Source: Vandiemenella viatica
Taxonomy: Eukaryota > Arthropoda > Insecta > Orthoptera > Morabidae
Reading direction: 5' to 3'
DNA length: 64,000 nucleotides
Assembly: GCA_031002005.1 (NCBI GenBank)
Contig: CM061918.1
Coordinates: 44,676,047 to 44,740,046 of the forward strand
This document shows, in pieces, positions 54,460 to 63,459 of the stretch (positions are counted from its first letter, which is position 1; each line of letters begins with the position of its first letter). Position numbers and translations under genes: made by a program. The notes under the pieces were generated by a model, which worked only from the letters and a program-made list of their open reading frames with translations, was not told the origin of the DNA and ran no database searches.

Positions 54460-54467
54460 TGCAGTAG
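54158..54467 (+). repeat. SINE-B, complete with 10-bp target duplication
   Basis: Body 54168-54457: A box 'ggtagcgtaggggctagagt', B box 'gccggttcgagtccggccgc', 'gcatgggtgtttgagtgttg', 'gtcatgtccgtcctgtgatg', then 'aagtgccgaaagccattac' and a 59-bp poly-A (54399-54457). CTTGCAGTAG lies at both flanks (54158-54167 and 54458-54467). The long uninterrupted A-run and exact duplication indicate a recent insertion. Unlike SINE-A it ends in poly-A, so a different LINE partner (L1- or RTE-like tail recognition) is likely. Confidence 0.95.
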
Positions 54468-55364
54468 AAATAAGTGTTCGTGTGCGAACCAAGCATTCTT
54501 TATAAGAGATACTCCATTCTTCTTCACCTGATTTATTTTTTTTATGCTCCCGATGAAAAGATGTTTTCCATTTTTGGAGTTGTTTTTTTTCTACATCGCC
54601 TACGGCACTGCTTATTGTTTGGCAATGCCTTTAATAACTATTTTCTTCTTGGTTCGATTTTTTTATTCGGAATTAGTCATTTCCCACAAACAAGATGTCA
54701 AGTGAAAATCTTCTATTAACGTTAACACTCTCTCTGTAGGCCACATCTTGACAGTAAAAAACAAAAATTAATAAAATTGACCAAGCCTTCTCCAGAGCTC
54801 ACCAACAATAACTGACGACAAAGTCTACCCAAACGTCCTCACTACGAAATATTGCGCAACATTGTCAAACAATGGTCTCATGTCTCCCATTTCGAACGGG
54901 AGACTAGATTTCTGCGATTTTGTTCTAAAAGCGTGTCTAAATACATGGATTTGTCTTTCGATTGGCTATATACAATCGCTCCATTTCTTATAGACATTTT
55001 CTAGACACAAGATTTTCTGTATACAAGTGTGGACAAGGCATTACAGCACCTCGAAGTTTGCTCACGCAGTAATGTGGCGTTAAGGCAGGGCCGTTTTGCG
55101 CTGTGCTATGAAGCTCTAGTAAACGCCGACAGGAAGCCCCGCTGGGCCTATCACACTGCCGCCATTGTAGTCCCTCGCAAACACTCCAGAGTTTAATGGT
55201 TGCTACGACCATTGGGTTCCACCATGTAAAGCGTCTCTGTATGATGGCAGACCCCTGTAATGCGTGTCAGTCTATTAATATCAGATGTTTCTGTCACAAT
55301 TATGAAGACTTCCTCGTCGTGAAAGGGCGTTTGATGTTTCTGGCATCGAATCTCATGGTTAAAC
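54468..55364. other. Unassigned AT-rich DNA
   Basis: May be the 3' part of the Harbinger-like element up to about 55033. No coding sequence is recognised. Confidence 0.3.
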
Positions 55365-55485
55365 GGTAACGCTCAACCCTTCCTCTCGGGACGTGCACGT
55401 CGTGTCACCTCTCTGGTCATTCTGAGTTCGGTGTTCCGTGGTATTCCGAAATCCCTCAACCAGAATGCCCGGGTGTTTTCGTCGA
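55365..55485 (+). repeat. SINE-A fragment, strongly diverged
   Basis: 'catggttaaacggtaacgct' (A-box region), 'ctctcgggacgtgcacgtcg', 'gtgttccgtggtattccgaa' and 'aaccagaatgcccgggtg' follow the SINE-A order with many substitutions. Confidence 0.5.
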
Positions 55486-56030
55486 TGTACCCTTGGCGAG
55501 AGCCCTCCCACATATGAAGTATCGTTGCGCCGTTCGGGATTGATTGATAGAATGTGCAGAGAAGAGCCGTTCGATTCGTCGCTGCCTGCTTGCCACAGCC
55601 CTTACGTAAGTGTCACAGGATCGATACATCCGGCTGAGATTGTCTGGCAGACAGGTCTAATCTGAATTTATTGCTAAACAAGCGACCAACGCATTTCAGT
55701 TTCAAGCGTAGCGAAACATTTCATTCAACGACCTATTGTTGTCACAATGACAGAGATAAGATTAGGGAAAGTGGGTGTCGCACGGATGCTTATGTGAATT
55801 CTTTCTTCCGTCATGCTGTTTGTGATTGTAATGCACAGGCTCAGTTGCGGTGCAAAGCACCCTCCATCACCCACAGTTTTTTGAATTGCAGAGTGAAGAT
55901 GTAGATACCGTATTCACAATCCTATCCTATCTCGCCTCTAAGTACCAAGGCGAGGTTGAACCATACACTGTAAAGGAAAAAGTCTTAAACCAAAGTATTA
56001 CATACTAATAAACTGAGCCTTGTCTAAGAC
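55486..56030. other. Unassigned DNA
   Basis: No feature is recognised. Confidence 0.35.
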
Positions 56031-56625
56031 AAGGCAGTCACGAAAGAAGCTGGTATTGAGTCCGTAGAACAGTACATCTGTCTTGGCCAACTGATCAATA
56101 TGAATGGCGACTCAAAGCCTGAGATCTACAGGCGCATAAAGCTGGGCTGGAGAGCATACGGAAGAAATTCCATAGCTTTTAAATCAAATATGCCAGCACA
56201 TCTAAAAAAAAAAAAAAAAAACCCACACACACACAAGTATTTGAACAATGTGTATGGTCGGTCCTCACATATGCCGGCCAACCTTTGAACCCTAAACAGT
56301 CACATGAAGCAAAAACTGAGAACTGCCCGACGAAGTATGGTAAGAGCAATGCTAGGGTTTACAAGAAGAGACAGGAAAAGGGCTGTGCACATTCGTTTGA
56401 TAACCAAAGTGACAGACGTCTTAGAAATAGTGATCACAGATGGACTACAGCAGTTCTGGATTGGATACCAGGGAACCTGAAAAGCGCGAGAGGAAGACCC
56501 CATACGACGTGTAACAGGCGTGAACTGGAAGAGAGTTGCTTAAGATCGATCAGCCTGGAAGAAATTAGAACAAAATCATGTAGCATTATTCATTAAATTG
56601 TAAAATATAGTTAATCTGGTTTAAA
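56031..56625 (+). pseudogene. RTE-like LINE reverse transcriptase, C-terminal end (LINE family G, copy 1)
   Basis: 'GIESVEQYICLGQLINMNGD' (YLG-type motif), 'EIYRRIKLGWRAYGRNSIAF', 'KSNMPAHLKK', an A-run that disrupts the frame, then 'LNSHMKQKLRTARRSMVRAM', 'LGFTRRDRKRAVHIRLITKV', a decayed 'W..DW.P' block and 'TGVNWKRVA'. The same protein is better preserved on the minus strand at 57342-57820. The 'RRSM.RAMLG.T.RDR' pattern is common to RTE-type endonuclease-reverse transcriptases. Several stops and frameshifts. Confidence 0.75.
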
Positions 56626-56829
56626 AAGGCTGCATTCTGAAATAAGGATTGATAAAGCTGTAAAAATAAAATATACTGAGGAAACGACACCTAAACAACT
56701 GTTATATACAGGGTGTTACAAAAAGGTACGGCCAAACTTTCCGGAAACATTCCTCACACACAAACAAAGAAAATATGTTATGTGGACATGTGTCCGGAAA
56801 CGCTTACTTTCCATGTTAGAGCTCATTTT

Positions 56830-57085
56830 AGTTGGTAGAGGCGGACAAATTCCATGGCCCCCACGCTCTCCTGTCCTCAACCCTCTTGACTTCCATTTAT
56901 GGGGCATTTGAAAGCCCTTGTCTACGCAACCCCGGTACCAAATGTAGAGACTCTTCGTGCTCGTATTGTGGACGGCTGTGATACAATACGCCATTCTCCA
57001 GGGCTGCATCAGAGATTCCATGCGACGGAGGGTGGATGCATGTATCCTCGCTAACGGAGGACATTTTGAACATTTCCTGTAACAA
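56830..57085 (+). pseudogene. Mariner-like (DDE_3) transposase C-terminal remnant
   Basis: Interrupted frames give 'VGRGGQIPWPPRSPVLNPLD'-like, 'FHLWGHLKALVYATPVPNVE', 'TLRARIVDGCDTIRH', 'IRDSMRRRVDACILANGGHF' and 'EHFL' before a stop. 'W-P-P-R-S-P..N-P-L-D-F..WG' is the region around the third catalytic acidic residue of Tc1/mariner-type DDE_3 transposases, with D in the final position. Multiple frameshifts; the N-terminal two thirds are missing. Confidence 0.72.
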
Positions 57086-57273
57086 AGTGTTTGAAGTCAC
57101 GCTGGTACGTTCTGTTGCTGTGTGTTTCCATTCCATGTTTAATGTGATTTGAAGAGAAGTAATAAAATGAGCTCTAACATGGAAAGTAAGCGTTTCCGGA
57201 CACATGTCCACATAACATATTTTCTTTGTTTGTGTGTGAGGAATGTTTCCTGAAAGTTTGGCCGTACCTTTTT

Positions 57274-57819
57274 TTTTTATTATTATTATTGCAGCTATAT
57301 CGATCCTTTTTTCAGGATGTAGCCTCTTTAAGCCTAATGAGCTATATATTAGAATTTAATTCTACATAGTGTTGCTGTAGTTCTTTCCAGGCCGAAAGAT
57401 CCTGAGCCGCCCTCTTCCAGTTCACGCCTGTAACTCGACGTATATCCTTATCCCAGCGATCCGGGGGTCTTCCTCTTGCTCTTTTCAGGTTTCTCGGTAT
57501 CCAGTCCAGCACTACCGTAGTCCATCTTTCATCTCTTTTGCGAGCAACATGACCGGCCCATTGCCATTTTTGGGTCATGACTCTTTTTAAGATGTCTGTT
57601 ACTTTAGTTATTGAACGGATGTGCACAGCCCTTTTCCTGTCTCTTCTTGTAAACCCTAGCATTGCTCTTTCCATACTTCGCTGGGCAGTTCTCAGTTTTT
57701 GCTTCGTGTGACTATTTAGGGTCCAAGTCTGGCAGGCATATGTGAGGACTGGTAATACACATTGTTCAAATACCTGTTTTTTAAGATGTATTGGCATGTT
57801 CGATTTAAAAACTATGGAA
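57274..57819 (-). pseudogene. RTE-like LINE insertion, C-terminal RT end (LINE family G, copy 2)
   Basis: A 162-codon frame on the minus strand (57830-57342) reads 'NSIVFKSNMPIHLKKQVFEQ', 'CVLPVLTYACQTWTLNSHTK', 'RTAQRSMERAMLGFTRRDRK', 'RVMTQKWQWAGHVARKRDER', 'WTTVVLDWIPRNLKRARGRP', 'PDRWDKDIRRVTGVNWKRAA' and 'WKELQQHYVELNSN'. This is the complete C-terminus of an RTE-type LINE with no stop. The 3' UTR ends in a short (CAATAA)-like tail and T/A run at about 57274-57295. It is 5'-truncated at 57819 and lies inside the right inverted repeat of the mariner-like element. The open frame indicates a young insertion. Confidence 0.88.
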
Positions 57820-57844
57820 TTTTGTAACACCCTGTATATATATT

Positions 57845-57985
57845 ATTTTTGGCTTTATGCCTCGTCGACGTCTAGATCATTAGTGATAAGAGAGTATGGG
57901 AGCAATGAATACTGCCATGGCTTTTTCAAAGGAAACCATGGAAAATCTAAACCAAGATGGACGAGGATTTGAATCCGCATCCTTC
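57845..57985 (-). repeat. SINE-A fragment, minus strand
   Basis: Minus strand: 'ggatgcggattcaaatcctc' (B-box-like), 'catcttggtttagattttcc', 'atggtttcctttgaaaaagc', and tail 'gatctagacgtcgacgaggc' with 'ataaagccaaaaataat'. The centre is shortened. It starts directly beyond the mariner-like element. Confidence 0.8.
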
Positions 57986-58439
57986 CGAATGATTCTATTT
58001 TCAACCAGTCAACATTATTCCAGGTAGGTGAAAACCAGGTACACAGATACACTGGAGATGTTTTGTACAGCGAGAGATCCATTTGAAGTAAATACTGTAT
58101 CAGTAAAATATCGAGGATAGTAAATTTGGAAGCCCGAGTAGTTTGGCTGTTGCGGCTGCTATTGACTTGTGGCCTCTGGCGGTAATTGAATAGCCTCCGA
58201 CCCCTCACTCCTGCTCCTCTCGTGTCACGCGAGGCGGCCGTGTTTGGCTTCCTGATTGGCTCGTCAGCGATATTGCACCGCGCTTTGTTCACCCGCGTGT
58301 TCAGATCTGCAATCAAACTGCCATTCATTTTTCATCTGTCCCTCCGCGAGCGGCATCAACAGTTGACAGCTCTGTGTGGTATTATTATTGACGACTGCTG
58401 CAGATCTCGGTAGTGAGCAGTAATCCACTGGCGTGGTAT
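57986..58439. other. Unassigned DNA
   Basis: Moderately GC-rich around 58180-58350, with overlapping open frames on both strands and no motif. Confidence 0.35.
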
Positions 58440-58604
58440 TGGGCTGGATGCTGTTTCTAATACCGCTCCGGTCATCGATATTTCGGTTTTCAATTGTTTC
58501 CCGTGATCACTCCATATGAATGTCGGCATCTTTCCTTCAAATGCAATGGCCGAATTCTTTGTCTCTGCTTGCCCTACAGTCCCTTCGCGCATCTAATTAC
58601 GTTG
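58440..58604 (+). repeat. SINE-A copy, tail replaced by a hairpin element
   Basis: 'accgctccggtcatcgatat', 'ttcggttttcaattgtttcc', 'tcactccatatgaatgtcgg', 'catctttccttcaaatgcaa' and 'tggccgaattctttgtctct' follow the SINE-A order. The final 'ctaattacgttgatgt' merges with the hairpin beginning at 58605. Confidence 0.75.
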
Positions 58605-58824
58605 ATGTACGCACTTTGACAATAAATTTGGCTGCAGCTGAAAAATTCTATCACTCTTATTTTGCACAATTTGACATCACTGTCATCCTAAGAAACTGTA
58701 ATGCAATACTAGCTTGCCAGTATTGCATTACTCTTTCCTAGGATGACATTGATGTCAGATTGTGCAAAATAAGAGTGATTGAATTTTTCAGCGGCGGCCA
58801 AATTTATTGTCAAAGTGTGTACAT
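58605..58824. mobile_element. 220-bp hairpin (foldback) element
   Basis: The left arm 'atgtacgcactttgacaata' through 'ctgtaatgcaata' is repeated inverted as 'tattgcattac' through 'tattgtcaaagtgtgtacat'. Arms are about 104 bp with only scattered mismatches; the loop is about 12 nt (58709-58720). No coding capacity. A transcript would form a long double-stranded stem. Confidence 0.88.
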
Positions 58825-59043
58825 AAGCTGTAAAGTCCGCAAAAATAGTTTCAAAGTAGGATAACTGCCAGGATACCATGATCAAGGATTTAGTCAACAT
58901 AGGAATCCCTCTCCCTACCAACCTAATCCTACTCCTAATTAGTGATGACAAAGCAGTGTACAACAGCCTTATTAGATTCCTAAAAAATGGAAATGTATAA
59001 ATCTAAGACCTCACCATAAAAATGTCAATAAGCATAAAATGAA

Positions 59044-59590
59044 TTGTATAAACGACTACAACGATTCTGTTTTATTCCTTAAAGATTACGAGTAGAAAAG
59101 TATGACTTAAAATTGTCATCAGTATAATAAAAACTGTAAGTAGTCTAAGTACAACTATAATTAGCATAAGCAAGATTGTAAATAGTATAATCAAACCTGA
59201 TAATAACTAAGCATAATGAATTATCTTACAATTCACGGATGTATGGTCATATAACCGAACGTGAACAAAAGAAAATAATAATTTAGACTCATGAATACCA
59301 ATGTCGGTATTGCCTCACGTATACCTGCAAAATGACTTCAAAACGAATTGTATCAACTGCTACTGCGATTCGGCTATATACCTGAAAGACTTTAATTACG
59401 TTTAGATAAGTTCTATTTAAAATTGTAATCAATATAATCAAAATTGTAAGTAACATAAGTATAACAATAATTAACAGATGCAATTATAATAATGAGTATA
59501 ATCAAACATGTTATTAGTTAACGATAATGAATCATGTTACAAGTGATGGCTGTATGGTTACATAACCGAATGTCAATAAATAAATAAATA
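59044..59590. repeat. Two diverged direct copies of a roughly 250-bp AT-rich unit
   Basis: Copy 1 (about 59040-59280) and copy 2 (about 59340-59590) share in order 'gaattgtat.aac..ctac..cgattc', 'aaaattgt.atca.tataat', 'gtataatcaaac', 'gataatgaat' and 'gtatggt.a.ataaccgaa.gt'. Copy 2 ends in (AAAT)n. They may be 3' UTRs of a retroposon; no coding sequence is present. Confidence 0.6.
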
Positions 59591-60185
59591 AATAAATTCG
59601 GCTACATCGGAAGGCTGGAATCCACATCTGGGCGAATGGTAAAGAGCAGGATGGATGTCTGAGGATCTGTTTAGTGGACATATGCGAGTCATGGACAATG
59701 ATCGGCAGACTGTGCAGCATAGAGACAATAAAGAGACGGACAGTTGCAGGAAAAAACTCATATTCTGTAAAGGGTGGAGGAAGGTGACAAGCAGAATTAC
59801 AGGCTTCAATGCGATAATGTGAACCATTACAAGTATCACACAACAATCGTCTTCAATTTACAGTGCAGCAGTGAGTTCTGGATTATTTTCAACATTGACA
59901 CGGCGAACACTAAGGCATATTCTCTTGGTCCAAATTATTCTGTGTACTACGTGATCTTCTGTATCCCTGGTTGCAGGCAGGAGATATGTATTAGAAGGTG
60001 CAGACCGGTTACCTTAGTGACAATCAAGTACCTGTGATGGTGTCACTTGTTTCTGTAAGAAAGTTAAAGTACCTTGCCAGTAGCTTGCAAGCACTTCAGA
60101 GAATAACTGTTTCATCACATCGAGCAATGCTGCCAACTTGAGAATTTATTTATGTAGTGAGGCAATGCATGCCAGGAAGCCAAAG
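59591..60185. other. Unassigned DNA
   Basis: No feature is recognised. Confidence 0.35.
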
Positions 60186-60395
60186 TTTGCCCCTGCGAAA
60201 TGCGACGTGGCACGCCCGCCTGGCTGATGTGCAGGTTAGGTTGCCGCGTCGCGGGGACTTGTTCTCGGCGCTCGGACGTAATTTATGCGTGACCAGTCTG
60301 TCGCCCGGATTCCGGCTGCTCGGCCGTGCGTGAATGGTGCCTACGTCACGCAACCGCCCACACGCACCGCGCCGCACCGCCTCAATGGAAACTGA
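60186..60395. promoter_or_regulatory. CpG-rich patch, possible promoter
   Basis: About 200 bp with many CpG and GC-rich blocks ('gccgcgtcgcggggacttgt', 'gcgccgcaccgcctc') in an AT-rich setting. It includes 'cctacgtcacgcaa', close to a CRE/ATF site core (TACGTCA). No transcript or ORF can be tied to it, so a regulatory role is only a suggestion. Confidence 0.3.
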
Positions 60396-61140
60396 GAGTG
60401 GCTGTATCACGAAAATACCTGCACTTACGTGAATGTGTATTTAAGTTTACTCCCACGCACGGAATAAGAAACGGTGTAAAGTTTTGTCACTTTATTACAG
60501 ACGCAGAACATAGAGCAAGAGGCCACTTTATAAAAGTTGTTACTGATTAAAGTTAAAATAAAAAGGAAACTGTAATTTGGATTTAACATCAATGATGATA
60601 GCGGAAAATTTCGAAACTTAAAATTTCGTGAAATTTTGGGGATCGACAGATTGTAATCACTGTTTCACAAACTTTATTTTCCTTTGAGTCGGTTTTTTTG
60701 TTTTGTTTTTTAAGGAGTCCGTTCCGAGACCCAGTAAAAACCTATTTCCTATTTTGAGAAGCGCGAGTGTAATAAAAAATTATTTACATACCACAATAAT
60801 TTTCGGCACTGTAATACTTACTTATAAACGATGTTATTACTAAAATAATTATTAAAATTAAATTGAAATAAGATGGTATAAATAAGAAATGTAAAGCAGT
60901 GTTTTGTTCATTAGAAACTGCACGTTTGGAGGAAATGATGAAAACTTATATGATACCGTAATTCTCAGATCCGGTTAAACTAACGTATTATTATTTTGGG
61001 AAAACAGTTTTCAAAATCTGCCTATAAGCCATGACAAAAACCATCAGAAATATCTTTTACTGCTAAAACTGGGTGCTACGAATGACATAACAGCTAAAAA
61101 TTCAGTATTTCCCCTTAGTACAGTATACTGCATATTATGG
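60396..61140. other. Unassigned AT-rich DNA
   Basis: No feature is recognised. Confidence 0.35.
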
Positions 61141-61345
61141 GACAAGCATTCGGGAGGACGCCGGTTCGAATCCTCGTCCGGGCATCCAGATTTGGGTTTT
61201 CGATGGTTTCCCCAGATCAGGCGAATGTTGGGATTCTTCCTTCAAAAATGCCATGGCCGAATTCCTACCAGTTCCTTATTCTATCCCGCCTCTAATGACC
61301 TCGACGTCGACGAGGCGTAAAGCCATAAGTAAACAAAAAAAATAA
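61141..61345 (+). repeat. SINE-A copy, head shortened
   Basis: Starts 'gcattcgggaggacgccggt', B box 'ggttcgaatcctcgtccggg', 'catccagatttgggttttcg', 'aggcgaatgttgggattctt', 'aaatgccatggccgaattcc' and tail 'ctctaatgacctcgacgtcg' with 'aggcgtaaagccataagtaa'. Well preserved. Confidence 0.93.
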
Positions 61346-61838
61346 GATACAATCTGAAAAACCAATTCAGCATTTTGGCCACGAACGAATATAGAGTGAG
61401 CGTGAATTTCAACATTTCCTTATAATAGACCCGCTTGAATCTGATTTAAAGGATATTGTAGTGATGGTAATTTTCATTTACTAGTCCATGCTGTTCATAA
61501 CACATTTATTCAACACAAATGCACTGGGCACCTATTAACTTCTACATATAGTAGCTCAGTAACCATTCAGTATGAGAATGTCTCGACCACATCACACGAG
61601 TTCGTATGTCTTAACTACTGTGTGTTCGAGGAACCCTTCTCTCTCTCGAGCGGAGCCCGGCCACCGACACAGCTGACCACTATTCACACCTAAATGCTGA
61701 CACATCTCCTGCTGACATCCTGCTGACATCACACAGCTGAGTGATTCTGGCTCTGATAATATTTATTCTTGCGTCATCAAAACAAAAACTCCGCATGTGA
61801 AACTTCAAAAAGAAACTTAGATTTCAATAGATCTTATA
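61346..61838. other. Unassigned DNA
   Basis: No gene is recognised; 'ctgctgacatc' is duplicated in tandem near 61710. Confidence 0.35.
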
Positions 61839-62201
61839 CAGGGTGTTAAAAAAAAGTGTAAAATATTTAAGTAAGTGATAGTATGCATCAAAATAAGACA
61901 AAAATGTCTGATAAATATAGGGTCGCAAACGAATACTTTCGGAGTTAATAACAAGTCCGCAATGCGTTGCCCATTCACGGTAATGCATGCATTGAAGACG
62001 CACAGGACCACCCAAGACAGTTACAAAGAGTACGTGATTATTTACGCTGAAGGGCTGAGGCATGCATCGCCGCGGATGCGCGTTACATTACGGACCTTGG
62101 AAAGTATGCGTTTGAGACCGTATGTTTATTCGACATTTTTGTCTTATTTTGATGCATACTATCACCTCCTAAAATATTTTAAATTTTTTTTTAACGCCCT
62201 G
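61839..62201. mobile_element. Mariner-type MITE with about 100-bp terminal inverted repeats
   Basis: The left end 'cagggtgttaaaaaaaagtg' through 'gatagtatgcatcaaaataa' and 'gacaaaaatgtc' is mirrored by the right end '...gacatttttgtcttatttt' 'gatgcatactatcacctcct' '...ttaacgccctg'. TA flanks both ends (61837-61838 and 62202-62203). The 363-bp interior lacks a transposase. The CAGGGTGTT end resembles that at 56709 over the first bases only. Confidence 0.88.
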
Positions 62202-62444
62202 TATACGCAACTACGTCACATGTGACGTCAGTTCGATGCTAGATTCAGCAATTCTGTTTCAGATTCTATGTTAAATGTAATAGGATTCCTTTTCTATTAT
62301 CTTTTGTTGTTGGTAGGGGTAAAATGTTGCTTCAGATTAATCTCCAGGTTTCGTAAATTTTCCTTGATATATTTTGAGGCGAAGGTGTCGCGACAGTGCA
62401 TTATTTTTTCTTGCTACGGTACTGGATTGCGACCCACAATTGGT

Positions 62445-62672
62445 GGTGAGTGGTTAACGCTATGGCCGCGCGATCGGAGGATGCCGGCTCAAATCCCCTT
62501 GCGGCCATCCAGAATTGGGTTTTCCATGGTTTCCCCAGATCAATCGAGATGAATGCCGGGATGCTTCCTTCAAAAGACCAGAACCGAATTCCTTCCCGTT
62601 TCTTGTCCTCCATCCTTTACCGCCTGAAAAGTTCTCGACGTCGACAAGGCGTAAAGCAATAGAAAAAGAAAA
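62445..62672 (+). repeat. SINE-A copy, near full length
   Basis: 'ggtggtgagtggttaacgct' (A box), 'tggccgcgcgatcggaggat', B-box-like 'cggctcaaatccccttgcgg', 'gggttttccatggtttcccc', 'gatgaatgccgggatgcttc', 'cttcaaaagaccagaaccga' and tail 'ttctcgacgtcgacaaggcg'. Ends A-rich at about 62672. Confidence 0.92.
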
Positions 62673-62723
62673 AACTATACTGTTCACATGGATCCTCTGC
62701 AAGCAAAATTTAAATTGGTGTTG

Positions 62724-63456
62724 GGGGCCATCCACAAATTACGTCACACGAATTTCATGATTTTTGGACCCCTCCTCCCTCCCATGTCACAGGTTGTCAC
62801 ATTTGTGGGACCCCCTCTTCCCTGGTGTGACGTCACATATTTTGCTATTTTAAATTTATAAATTAAAACAGCACTTCCAAAATGATTTATGTATTTGAAG
62901 TTAAAAAAAATCATATCAACAATAAATCAAACATTTAAGAAAATATAAAAAACTTAAAAATTGAATTAATTATACAAAATTGAGTCGTCATGTGTCCATG
63001 GATTTTGAATCCATTCCTTGATACTGTTTATTATTGGCATAATAGTCACTTCGTTCTTAATTTCGATAGTGTTTGAACATTCGATGTATCAGCATCATCT
63101 TCATCCAACCATAAAGCATCGTCATCGTTTAATAAGGAAAGAACTTCCCTGTTTCGTCTAGCGGCAATGCTTTGTGGAGGAAACTTCATGATGGGGAAAA
63201 CCACTAGTTGCCTCTTATGTAATTGCTTATGTTGGTTAGTGGCTTTGTATGATGAAAAATATAGTCCACGGATGTCACATGATCGTTTGAATAAGTATGC
63301 CTCGACACAGGGGCAATACGAGCCAAAAAGTGATACAAATTATGCATGTGATGTCACAAAGTTTGACACGTCCCCCCCCCCTTGTCACACGATTTCACAC
63401 TTTGTTAACCCCCCCCCCCTTTTTTCCAAGGTGTGACGTAATTTATGGATCGCCCC
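62724..63456. mobile_element. GGGGC-ended DNA element with TTG target duplication
   Basis: The left end 'ggggccatccacaaattacg' 'tcacac' and the inverted right end 'gtgtgacgtaatttatggat' 'cgcccc' are terminal inverted repeats of at least 26 bp. TTG flanks both sides (62721-62723 and 63457-63459). Repeated 'tgtcaca' motifs and C-runs lie just inside both ends. At 733 bp it is twice the length of its relative at 18591-18961. The interior minus strand at about 63050-63170 has a short acidic frame ('LLNDDDALWLDEDDADTSN'), possibly an exon remnant of the parent transposon. Confidence 0.85.
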
Positions 63457-63459
63457 TTG

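Larger units (their letters stand above)
50967..55033 (+). mobile_element. Possible Harbinger-like DNA transposon hosting later insertions
   Basis: 'acacacttatacaaagtc' at about 50971 and the inverted 'acttgtatac' (minus strand of 'gtatacaagtgtgga', about 55019) could be terminal inverted repeats. Inside the left end a short frame at about 51100 reads MADLVGIAACEVLIMDDENK followed by RKKKRWW. An acidic start followed by a basic 'RRRWW' motif is characteristic of PIF/Harbinger transposase N-termini. The frame ends within 30 codons. The rest of the transposase is not recognised, and the interior is occupied by the long-TIR element and a SINE-B. Assignment is tentative. Confidence 0.35.
56709..57834 (+). 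mobile_element. Mariner-like DNA transposon, right terminal repeat split by a LINE
   Basis: The left end is 'cagggtgttacaaaaaggta' followed by 'cggccaaactttccggaaac'. The right end reads inverted 'gtttcctgaaagtttggccg' and 'tacc(t)n' to about 57273, then breaks off and resumes at about 57820 with 'ttttgtaacaccctg'. TA flanks both outer ends (56707-56708 and 57835-57836). Terminal repeats exceed 100 bp when 'catgtccacataacatattt' and 'ggaaagtaagcgtttccgga' are included. Without the LINE the element is about 580 bp and holds only a transposase C-terminus. Confidence 0.88.

Noticed and set aside
54273..54527. Open frames with poly-Phe
   Set aside because: Translation of the SINE-B poly-A tail on the minus strand.
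62401..62760. Open frames on both strands at 62.4-62.8 kb
   Set aside because: They are translations of a SINE-A copy and the end of the adjacent MITE.
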